Assembly (NCBI GenBank): GCA_949825025.1
Contig: OX463788.1
Span: 23,943,069-24,007,068 of the forward strand
Source: Siphlonurus alternatus
Lineage: Eukaryota; Arthropoda; Insecta; Ephemeroptera; Siphlonuridae
DNA: 64,000 nucleotides
Reading direction: 5' to 3'
Below the pieces are notes generated by a model that saw nothing but the letters and a program-made list of their open reading frames with translations, did no database searches and was not told the DNA's origin. Below are positions 1-12,400 of the stretch, in pieces (position 1 is the first letter of the stretch; every line of letters starts with the position of its first letter). Both the position numbers and the translations under genes were made by a program.

Positions 1-266
1 TTTCAAAACAATTTAACGAGCTGATTTTTTTTATATTAATTTTTTTTTAATTTTGAGCATAGGGCTTTCCCATGGAGAGATAAACTAAAAAATTAATTAA
101 GAAAAATCGGCTCGTTAAATTGTTTTGAAACTTTTTTATCGCTTTTAGGCACTAATATCTGGCTCTCAAAAAAATTTCAGAATTTTTGTGAATTTGCTAA
201 GGATTACATGTTAATCAAAGGTAAAGGGACCTATACGTCGAACAGCTGATTGGCGTTATCTCTACC
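1..266. mobile_element. TTAA-flanked fold-back element (cut by window start)
   Basis: Nearly the same as the inner element at 63146-63540: the segments with ACGAGC..TTTT, AATCGGCTCGTTAAAT, GGCACTAATATCTG, and the end GGCGTTATCTCTACC followed by TTAA (267-270) all recur. The left arm is outside the window. Confidence 0.75.
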
Positions 267-270
267 TTAA

Positions 271-1900
271 GTACATCTTTATGCTTCGTTTTAAACAAAA
301 TGCCACTCTCAATATTTTTAATACAGGCTGGCCAAAAATCATAAATTTTTGCAGATTGCATGATAGAGAGGACTAGTCTTTTTTCTAATATTGCATAATA
401 TATATTATATACTTATATAGAATCACATTATAATATGTGCTTCCTAAGTCTGAAATATGTAAAATGGATATGTAATGAATGTAATTATCAATTTCAGGCA
501 TTTAGAAACAATGCTATTTAATTGTTGTATAGATTTTATCGTCTATATTATGTTTTTTTTTATTTCTCATATTTTCAATGAATGTTTAAAAATATTAAAA
601 TTTTATTAAATCGCATCAACACACACTATTTACGTATAATAAAGAAAGCTATAATATGATTATAAATTATAATATATTATATTATATCCACACACACCAC
701 ATGAAAGCATGTATTCCAAGGATGCAATATATTGAAGATTGGTTATAGAATAAAAATTATTAAATATCATGTTGTTGTTGCCAATTTTAGACTATGCTGA
801 TTTTGCAACATTAAGTTGTTTATTCATTATTATGAACTATATATTATTTATTAATTTGCTTCTGCTTGTTTCTTATACCAATAATAACTGTACATAGTGA
901 TTTCTACAATGCTCTACCTTTCTCTAAATTGATACGATTATTTGACAGTTTTTCTTTTTAATTGAAATGAAATTGCTGCGACGGTTTTTAAACTGTGACG
1001 AACTCACGTGCAAGCTACTTGACGAACGAAGACCGAGATCTTGAGAATCAGTCATGAATTGCGAGATCATCAAGCGACGTGGTTTCAAACCATCTGACTG
1101 CCATGACCCGCGGAAGCGCGAGTTTCTCACTACACTTAGCACCAAGTTATGGAGCGTCTCCCTGGTAAATGCACTCGTCGGGAATAAAAGTGTCAAAAAC
1201 GAATGAAACTCCATGCAAGTTTTTATCGCTTTATACTTATTGTTTTATTATAGATAATCCCGCCTTTCGAAACAAGTTTATTTAGTCATATATTTAGTTA
1301 TTTCTTCATTCTTGACTTCTTCATTGTTCTCAAATCATTTAAGATTTACATCACTATATACTTATTACTACAGTAATGGTGATTTATGGTAAATTATTAT
1401 TTATTATTAAAGAACCAAAGATAGCAAGACTACTCGGTCTACATTTTTATCACAAACATTACGCAAACAATAAAAAAAAAATCAGGTTTATTAATAATAA
1501 TTCCTTTAAAGATCTCTACTACAAAATAAAGTATGAATATATTATATCTTTATTAGATTTGACATTTAACCAAATCATTAAACCTGAGTAAAGGTTAAAG
1601 ATAATATAATTATATAATATATGTAGTTATAAAATATTATACTATGTATGATGTTGTGAAAAAAATGTGAACCATTCAGATTTAATTCAATACGATAATA
1701 TCGTTGACAAATTCCTCTGCATGTGCGATGCATTTTGATACTATAGTTTATAATATATTATGTCACCTACTATTTTTTTAATTTAAGTTCCTTATAATCG
1801 AATTTAATTTAAACAAAGTGAAATAAGTCTATTACACTACAAGCTCTCAAATTAATGAAAACTGAACCCCTCGAGGCTTAAATTATTTTCATTGTAGATT
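271..1900. other. A+T-rich non-coding DNA (intron or upstream)
   Basis: No recognised gene. A less A+T-rich patch at about 960-1210 contains a 96-codon minus-strand frame (924-1214) without recognisable motifs or a splice context, so it is not called as a gene. Confidence 0.4.
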
Positions 1901-1965
1901 TTATATTTGTCTGATAAGTGGGTATTCCGTGTGACGTCACAAAGATACTAGAAACCTGCAGTGTA

Positions 1966-1968
1966 AGC

Positions 1969-2036
<68 letters not shown>

Positions 2037-2088
2037 TGGTGGCTATTTCCATCCCGAGTCCAAACAGAGAGGGGTGGGGAAATTATAT

Positions 2089-2185
<97 letters not shown>

Positions 2186-2240
2186 GTGGCTATTTCCATC
2201 CCGAGTCCAAACAGAGAGGGGTGGGGAAATTATATAAGAT
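1966..2240. repeat. (GA)n microsatellite with a duplicated 58-bp unit
   Basis: Two long GA tracts (about 1966-2034 and 2092-2182), each followed by the same 58-bp unit starting CTGGTGGCTATTTCC (2036-2093 and 2183-2240). The two units look identical, so the array (tract plus unit) is a recent tandem duplication. Confidence 0.9.
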
Positions 2241-3367
2241 GGTCAGTGGCTCCGGCCTGACCGAAATAGAAGCACACATATTTTGCAACAATAAAGCAGA
2301 TCGAATAGCAGCAGCTTCATTGCTTTTTAAACAAAAGAGTTAAAAAAAGTAAGCATTAACTTAAACACGCTCCGACTTGAAATTTTACTTTGCAGACTTA
2401 TATTTAGCCTGCAGGGCTATTAAAATAACAGCAACTGTAAATTGATATTCTAAAGAATGTATAACATTTTTTTAAGTAAACAACAAAACAAAATTTAGTA
2501 ATAAAGGGGGGTGATGGTAATTTAACTGTGCATACATTTTTGTCAATAATCATGCAGTCATAATAGTCATATTGTGTTTCAATTTTGTGTAAACTTGAGT
2601 TCATATTAATATTAAATATTAATTTACCGTATGAGATTACGAGACACAAAACAAAAGTGACAATTGCAGATTGCAGATTACAGATTGCAGAAAAATTAAT
2701 ACTGATTATTGGCTACAATTTATGCACAGCTGCGATACTATCATCCCCCTTTATTTTGTTGTTTCCATTCTCCATTAACTTATATCATTATATTCATTAT
2801 GATTTTTTTTTTAAGTTTTTAATGCAAGAAATAAAAAATTGATTCGGGTTACTCTATACATCCAGGTTGGTTAGTTGGTATCACATCTCGTCTCTCTGAC
2901 CGCCGTCCATGACTATTATAATAACTTGAAAGATGTAGAAACAAAGTAATTATATTTATTTGATCCTTCAGAATAAGCATACAGTTTAGTACAATATTTA
3001 CCAACATAAATTTTGTCAAATTCTATAACTCTATAATATAATTAAGCTCTAAAATGTTTTTCATTTCCAGATTCCCACAATATTAACAATTTTGTAATAT
3101 TAATATTTACAAATTTTAATCACATATGACTGGACTACGGGACAAGATGTACTCTTTCTCTCTCTCTCTCTTCTCTCTTTATGAAATTTCGTGTATGAAG
3201 GATGTATTTTGCTGAATATATATGAATATGTATTGTATTTAAATATAATATTATATATAGCATAAAAATTTACTGATCGTATTAATAATATAATATATTT
3301 ATTGCACTAATGAAGACTTGTTTTATGTCTATGATAAAACTTGTTGCACCGTGTTTTGGGTGTGCAG
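2241..3367. other. non-coding, nothing recognised
   Basis: A+T-rich with short runs such as a CT tract near 3157-3178; it ends at the acceptor of the first exon seen. Small open frames here have no recognisable content. Confidence 0.4.
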
Positions 3368-3479
3368 GAGGAGCAGGAGAGCGGGTCACGTGTGCTGCCC
3401 AGCTCCAAGCCCATCGACCTGGAAAAGTTGTTCACACCAGCCTCAGACTCAGGCGAGATCACGCCCCAGCAGAGAAACC
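3368..3479 (+). CDS. Z-disc gene exon 1 of those seen
   Basis: 112 nt, acceptor TGTGCAG at 3361-3367 and donor GTGAGT from 3480. Read in phase 0 it gives [19 protein letters not shown] and ends within an Arg codon completed by the next exon. It matches the conserved linker just before the ASSSFY block of the family. Earlier exons must lie outside the window or were not recognised in 1-3367. Confidence 0.75.
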
Positions 3480-6400
3480 GTGAGTGCTGTTAAAACACCT
3501 TCACATTGAAAACTGCACATACCGAGATGGTTGCTCCCTAGTGAAGAAAAATAGAACAAAGTAGCAAGGAATGTTTCACTATATATATATTATACACATA
3601 TACACTGTATATATATATAGATATTATAATATACACTAGTAACCTAGAAATAAAGAAATAGTAGCTTTATTTATACTAGTTATAATATATTGGGTATTGA
3701 AATTTCAATATTCTTATCTAGGTAGTTTTTAATTAAATAATTAGTGAATTCATTGAAGTAAAATATGATTATAATGCAACCCTATATGGTTATTTAAATT
3801 TTCTAGCACAGTTTATTTTTATGCCAGTGGAGTTACCATTCGAAGTAATTGTTTTCATTTAACGATTGATAATTGTAGAAGTGATTATTAGATTACACCT
3901 AGGCGAGAGGCGTGGGTTCATGAGTATAGTTACAATTGAAATTAATGGTACAGTATTGTTGCAAAGTAACTTAACACAGCTTCTACAGTCGATTCTTTAA
4001 AAATAATTATTTTCAACAAGGGATTTTCTTTATTCTTCTATCATCCCGCGTTTACCATGTTTATGTTTTATTATTTACAATTTTATTTGGTGGCGTGGAG
4101 TGAAAACATTAGACCAAAGACCAAATTATAACGCTCATTAGAATAGACAATTTGTTACAACGAAATCAGCACTTGCAGCAAGCATAGCCATTATTCAAAC
4201 TGTCAAATATAACACATTTCTCTTGTGTTTTCAAACCCTGAAGAGCAAAAGAACAAAACAAAACAAAATGTATCTGCTTTACAGTGACGTTTGCGTCAGA
4301 GTACTTACTTAATTTTATTTGCGAATGCATGATAGCAATTAAAAATAATTTACATGGATTAAATAGCAATCAACACAATTTCTGCCAATTTCTACAAAGA
4401 CTTTTTATGTTTACTAGCAGTGTAAACATCTTATGTTTACTAACAATGTAATCCATCTCATGTTTACTATCAATGGAAACATATAAATCATGCAAGCTTG
4501 TAATTTGTATTAATTAGTATTATGATCATGCAGTAACTGGCTGTAACAGCTAGTAAAAAATAATGCAATTTGAGCTCTTTCACGCTCATTGTTGCTTGAA
4601 TTAACCAAGCTGTTTGCTGTTACTTGAATTTAGGTATACAAAATATACATACACAATTAATTATACACTAGATCAGTAGATTAAAAGTTTTTGTTTATTG
4701 AGATCAAACCAAAACTAATTGCAGGTAAATTTAAATTACTAAAATCAGAAATATTCATCTCATCGGATTTGGTGCTAACCCATATCTAATATATTTCAAA
4801 GATCATAGGCTTGCATATTAATTAACTCTAGATATCAAGGCACTGAGAATAAAATTTCTGAAGTCTTCGAATTTTCATATATTTTTTAAATTACAAAAAA
4901 TTATTTCAACTTTAATCGTTCAAAATATTTACTAAAAATGAGGCCAAGCATTTAAACTGCGCTTAAGTATATAATATAATACCTATAATATGTTTGCGTG
5001 TTGGATAGGCAAGTTGTTTGCTTCGTCCAGCTTCTATGCATCATGCCACCCCACGGTACAGGAGCAAGTGCAGCTGGCACACCGCATCTCGGCCAGCCTC
5101 TACGACTCGTCCAACCAGCAGAGCAAGGGCCAGTCCATGTACGTGAACCGCATGAAGCGCTCCGTTAAGTGGGTGCACGAATGTGAGTATCAATCACACA
5201 AGTAATACACATTATTTAAACATGCATTCCTTCATCAACACCCACACATTACACACATTTAAATTTTCAAATTAATGTGATTGTAGTAAAGTCATTGTAT
5301 TTTTTTTTTTTTTTTTTGCTTTCGAATTGCATTTTGAATAACGTAAGACTTTTTTTTTTTATTAAGATGAGTTTACTTACGTTCCAATGCTAATTAATGC
5401 TACATATATAATAATATTTTTGTAATGTGCTCTGACTACAGTCAGAATATAATCGAATATAATATAATGAAAATAATGTAATGTATAATATATAATATAA
5501 GTAGTCATCGTCAGGTGGAACTGCACTATTTCTGGCCTTTCAAATCGATTTAAGTTGAGAAACTTTACGGTCAGTTTCCTACTTGTGTATTTTAAAATAT
5601 AATCTCATGATCATATATCATATATCTACTGAAAGCTTCAATATAAATTTTGAAGAAGTTTTAGCACGCTGCGATTGGTACATAATTCAAAGGTTAAAAT
5701 GAAGTGAATTAGTTTGCCTCCGTAAAACTAGGTAAATCTTTTGAATATATATTAAGTTCTCTGAAAATGCTTATGGATATAATATAAGAAGCTCTGAAAT
5801 GCCTCGTCTCTTTGTTATCAAAGTTTTTTACTGACTTGCTTATCTGTAAATATAATCTTTGCAAAAATAAATAAATAAATAATAATAAAAAATAAGGGCA
5901 GTTTAGAATGTCCTAGTAAACTGAACTCTGGGTAAAATCTATAAGTCTATTAAATATGTTTATAAGAAATACGTATACAGTACAGCACATTACAAGTATA
6001 TATTATACACTATATGTATTTAAATAATATATTAGTTACATAAATTTATAAGATTTAAATTATTTTGCTATTTTTTTTATTCTATCTTATGCTAATTTTT
6101 CACAGAAATATTAAACTACCACAGTGTTTGTATTAATGCAACGTAACATTTAATCACCTCCAATACAGTTGACAGTTTTACCGATTAATTAATGCTTTTT
6201 GCGCCGGTACATTTAAAATTTAACTTTATGTAGAGTGATGCATAAATGCAAATTAAAAAAACTAGCAACGTATTAATTACAAAGTACCCAAGTCTTGCAT
6301 TATGCACCATATGCATGCAGTACTTGTTTGTAGATATGGCTTGAGTGGAGCCAAGAGTAATCAAGTATAATCACGCTGTTGCAAAACCTCGCCTTGTCTT

Positions 6401-9400
6401 GTTGCGCAGTTCCAAATTATTTGCATATATTGCAAATACTTTAATTTATTATAGTCTCTAAAATTTCTCTAACAACTAACAAGTCGTAATAAATAAAGCA
6501 ATGAAATTATCTTTCGTTGATTTTTTGTTTTTTTTTTAATATTTTTATTGATAAAAAACAACAATGCATCATGCAGTCCTACCAAGGCCGGAAACCTTAT
6601 AAGTAGGTGCTGTTTTACAATCATCTTACATTTTTGATGAGCTCAGCAGAACAAAATTGCAAAAGTCAGCAAGAAAAATATATTATACAACATACAGTTT
6701 GCAAAGTGCACTATATAATAAAAACGATTAAAAAATCACAAACGAAATCGATGTCTTAATAGCCCTCAATAATACAATTAGTTTTTTTCTTGTTGACTTC
6801 GTATTCTTCATTGTTATCCAGTACAGCTGGATAAAAATTCATAAATGTGATCATGTAACAATGCAAGAACTTATTTTATTTCTAAAACTCTGCTGAGTGC
6901 TGAGCTTAGTGGCAAAATTAAAATTCCCATGATTCTGGAAATCAAACCTTACTTTTTGAATGTATTTCAATTTAGAAAACTGATGTGTGGAACACTATAA
7001 GCGTTTAAAATTCTACAAGTGCGCATCATATTTATTATTATTATTTTGCTTCTACACTACTCTGTAAGTCATTTCTCCGACATTTGCAACTGCAGGTCCA
7101 TCCTTGTTAATATGAGGGAATTATGGAAACCGCAGATGGCATGATCGGTAGAGCTCCGTTCATCTATCCCCAAATGCACAATTAGTGGCTCATAATCATC
7201 GGTGTTTTCAACTCTTTATGAATGTAGAGCTGGTATATACATATAATATGACTGAATATATTATAATATTCATATATATATATATATGAATATTATCCTG
7301 AATTACGAATAGGAAGACCAGAAACCTTAAACTTCCGGCTACTTCCGTTGGGGGAATATTACATAAATTTGACTATATATGTTTCACTAATCTTACACTT
7401 GTTACATTTAACTGATTTAAGTGACAGTTGGGCTGTACAGTTCTAGAGTATATATATATATAAACATGAAAAAGAAGTATTTGAGTCATACGACTCAAAT
7501 ATATAATATGAAATACATTGTACATGAGGCTAGGTTAGGGGTAATTGTGGTGACTGTTAATTAAGAAAGCTCTCTGTCATCGAAATAGCTTGACAATAAT
7601 ACTGTCGTAGGCAAAGAACATAATATTTAAAGAGAAAGAAAAGGTACACGTCAATTAATTGATCACTGATTAGCTCTAAAATTCTTAGCTCCTGATACAC
7701 AAATAAAATCACGTTATTGTATTCACACTATATATAATACGCTTCTCTTTGGTCTTCGATCTTTGGGAGCTGGCTTGTTCTATTATTGATGGTTTAAAAT
7801 AATTTGATCGAACGAGCATGGCAAAGCATGTGTGGACCTTGAAATAGCAAAAGCAGGCAGAATAATAATAAAAAATAAAAAAAATAAATAAAAAAGTGTG
7901 GCCTGTGATGCTGGGATTCCCGCGACCCACCCCACCCCTCCCCGCCCGCTAGCCGGCCGGGCAACACGATGGGCTATTTCTGATGAAAGCCGGCAGCTAG
8001 CCGCCTCGGCGCAGTGCTCGACCCACGTTTCCGAGAAAGTGTGCGAGATTGCGATCTGTGAGTGAATTTAGTGTTAATCAATTGCTGAAATTATTGTGAT
8101 GAGTGATGATGCTGTAACTAGCAGTATGCATGCCTTATTATTGTTGTTTAAGGGCTGATTCAAAATATTGAGTGCAAAAGTTACTTACATTTCCATTGTT
8201 TCTCTCAATCAAAAAGGTGCTTCGTTGCATATAGTGCTTACAGTCTTTTACGTATTATAGATAAATTAATAGAGATTTCTACTTTTAACAACTTCACGAC
8301 CCAAACAAATTTATAAAGAAATAACAGCAATATGCAAGATCGTAAACAAATTATAGTCGCATATTTCAAATTTTACAAATTAGTTGTTATAATAACTATT
8401 AATTGTTTAGTACAGTTATACACAAAAAAGCAATGCGCGGGCTTTATTGTCTAATATGTTGCTTTTGAAATATTTATTAACCTAGTGTTTTTATTTCCAC
8501 GTAATTTTTTAGAGTGAACTAAAAAATTATGCATAAAAGAAAATCATCATTTAGTCCTCCTATTCGTTGATAATTTCTAGGCCTTTTATAATTTCTTGGA
8601 CGTTAATGAATTAATTGCCGATTTTCACAGCAGCAACTCATGTTCTACTAGTAAATTTTAATAAGTGGAAGTTTTAGATTGCAATTCGAGGCACTGTGGG
8701 GTATATACATATTTCTATATTTTTCTAACCCAAATTTAAAGTATTTAAGCGTAATTATTATAGTTTCATTACATATAATATACATTTATTATAGATGTAA
8801 GTTAATATTACAGTCAAGTGTTAATGATTTTTATTCTTATTTTAACAATTTAATAGTAATCCGGTATATAGTTAATTGTAGTTTATCAATCATATTATAT
8901 TTAAAATTCTATATGTGATTATACTTAAAATAATCACAACCTATAAAATAAATATTTTTATTGGCACCTAATTTGTACAGAGATGATCCGGATGATCACT
9001 ACCTATAGTTGAGATATAGATTACATTATGATTGTGCGTTTATTCACTGACTGTAGGTGAGTGAATGGGAGAGTGAAAAACAAGCTACAACATGTCCTCG
9101 CGCGTTGGGTGGATCCCGTGCGTTGGTGCCCCGCCCCCTGAGGGCACACCAACCTTCCTGCCTCGAAGTTTGATAAATCGACGTAAACAACTTGAGACCC
9201 ATTCGGCCACCAACCACTTGGCTGCAGGTAATCTAATTCTTTTCCAATATTCCACTGAAATCTCAATAATAGCAATTATTATATAATTGTGCCAAGAGGA
9301 ATATATGTGAGAATATTATATAATAATATGTAATATATATCAATTAAAAGGGGTGAAATTTATTTTTAATGACGTGCTGAAAATTAAATAATTTAGCAAC

Positions 9401-12400
9401 TGCAAAATTTTAAATTTGTTTTTGTTGTTTAACTTTCTTTTTTTTTGTGGCAAACTACAACTTGTGTGTTTAGTGACAAAAGTGAAAAAATGCAGAATTC
9501 GCGAACTAAATTAGATTTTTAGTGGCTATATTATAATGTATAGATCAAATATATATCGATACAAATATATAATTCATATTTTTAGTCTTTTGTCTTTTTC
9601 ATGTAATTAATGGATCAAATAATTATTAATTAATTATTCTTATCTAAAGTACATGCATGGTTTTTAGATGGAGGTATTAATATTGGGCGCGATTCATGAA
9701 GCAGTTAGCAAGGTTTCTAACCACGTTTAGCTGTACCTGTTTTACGTGTTAAACCACCTATATAGTGGTTAGAAACCTGACTAACTGCTTCGTGAATCGC
9801 AACCCATTGTCTATTATAGTTTCACCATAAAGTTCAGCTAATATATATATATTATATATATACTAACTATTTTAAGCAGGAACTTCTGTTTCAAATTTAC
9901 ATAATCTCAAATTGAATATATTATATAATTATACATTATAATATAATATATACTCCTGAAATAAAACCTTTCGCGCCTACAGTATTCATATATTATTATG
10001 TAGACAACCAGCCACATATTACTGCATAAAGAAGTGCCTATACTGTCCATAGGGTAGAATTATAATTTGCAACGAATTTGCGAGAATCATAAATCACATA
10101 AAAAACCTGGAGTGTGACCGAAGTAAGAATATAACAACAGTTCACCACAATTTCTTACCCTTACTTACACTTATTACTGTTGAAGAGGGGGTGGCTGAAG
10201 GCTGAATCCCTTAGCTACCACTAAAAATTCTTATTTTATGAACGAATATATACACGTATTTCTAACTGCCATATTTACACTACGTTCACAATGTTCACAT
10301 GAGGTCGTTTAACCTGGATCGGTTGCCAACGGATGATGTTATTCTAATGAGGCGACGTCAACTAAAACGTACTCAATATCATCATATAAATTTAGTGATA
10401 AATGCCAATTAATAATATTTAAATCTCACGTCATCAGCAGTTGAGTTTTGATCCAGCTAGGTTAATTTCGTACTAACCACGGTTAGTGAGAGAAACCTGG
10501 ATATCTTTCCTTAGTGAATGACGCCCATTGTCTATCTCACTGTGCGAGCTATAAGGCAACTTGTGTCCAGCATCAAACTTCCAAACTGGCTGCTGCATTG
10601 GATGCTCAGCAAGTTGCCTAACATCAAGGCGATATTTTCTGTGAAACTTATTAATTGTTTTTAGCTCACTCTAAGCAGAACTTTGAACACTGAAATTTTA
10701 TTTCAATCATTCATTGTTCATTGCTTTTACAATATCGATCACATTAATTGTTACATAAATTACCGCATAGACAAAACACAATATATGTTAAGCAATATTC
10801 ATAAAGTTGATAAAACAAGTTTTTTTACAAAACCTTATTTACGTATGAGATATTTCAATCTAATATTAAAAATTATTCATAAAATAGTGTTATTAATATT
10901 TTAACTTCTAATTTAAACATTTTTTTCACTTACTAGCATAATAATTATCTTTGACAAATTTGATTATATATTTAATTGTCTTTTAAGTTACATGGTATGT
11001 GGTATACAATAATTAAATGCAGTTAAATAATATAAATAATGATGGATTTAATAACAGCAAGCACATTGCTTTTTATTTAATGTTATTTAATGTAAAATAA
11101 TTGGTACTGTTAGATGTATCATATAGAATTAATTGGTGCGATTCATGTAGAAGTTAGCCAGGTTTCTAACCAAGTTTAGCTTAACCATGTTTAATTATAC
11201 GCGTACCTGTTTTACGTGTTAAACCACCTAGTTAAACGAGGTTAAGCTAAACGCGGTTAGAAACCTGGTTAACTGCTTTGTGAATCGCGCCCAATATGTT
11301 CTTTAGTACGACTATATTATAATTACAAGCTTTGTCATATTTTCATTCTATACTAAATCACAAAGAAAAGAAAAGGACGTTGCAACTTATTACTCCAAAC
11401 AAGCGCTTAAAAATAAGTTAAATACAAGTACACTTCAATCCGGCAGAAAACTTTCAGTTATGTACTAATAGAGGTTGGTGCCTGTTTACAGCTGTGGGCC
11501 AGGAAGATGCGGGCAGCGGACGCGGGGAGGACAACTCCACTATGCCCGATACACCGGGGCCGAACGACATGTCCTACAAAATGTCAAATATGGCACCCAA
11601 GGTGAGAAATATATATATATATATATATATATATATTCTATGCTGAATTCATTCCATAGGTTGTACACTGATATGTTTCAAAATAATATTTTATTTTAAT
11701 TACCATTGAAAATCAGTGCATAACATGGAGACTTAAAGTTCAAAAGCTTTATTTTTTATACATTTCAGTGCACCACTTAGATATAACAGATGGCTATTTT
11801 TTTTTTTTTTTTTACAAACATACTAAAACGAGTTAACTTATATAGTTAACCTCTACCGTCCTTCGCTAAGGAGACCTAAGCTCATGGGGAGAATTATCTT
11901 AACTCTCAAAGCATAATTATATTCAATGGAGAGTAAGTTATGTTAGTTTGCGTACATTATTATTGAATATGAAATATAACAATAATTTTACATATTCGCA
12001 AATAAAATATGGGTACGAATATGACAAGTAAGAATAATATTAAATAACCACAGTATTCAATACAAAATATTAACTAATTGCAGTTTAAACATTACAAATA
12101 TGGCTATATATATATTATTTATATTACGTTCATCGATCCCTTCAACAGAGTCATTGGATTTGATTTTGTGTATATTGTCCACCTTGAGCTAGTGACATAC
12201 CAACTAAGCGTGCTTGTATGTGCGTGATAGGAAATGAAGCTGAGCCTGGTGATGAACCCGCGTGGCCAAGTGCATGACATCAACAGCCTGAGAAAACAAG
12301 GCTTCAAGATCGAGCCAGGCCAGCTGAGCCCCGAGGTGTGCTTCGACCTCGTAAAGGATCTCAACTCTCCCTGTGGCAAAGGTAGGAAGAGGCTAATTTA

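Noticed and set aside
924..1214. 96-codon minus-strand frame in a GC-richer patch
   Set aside because: No recognisable motif, splice context or repeat of the frame elsewhere; the composition alone does not support a gene.
1918..2343. 141-codon frame of Arg-Glu repeats
   Set aside because: It is only the translation of the GA microsatellite and its duplicated unit.
7120..7200. possible tRNA-like stretch (GATCGGTAGAGC)
   Set aside because: No cloverleaf could be formed by eye and no B-box partner is present.
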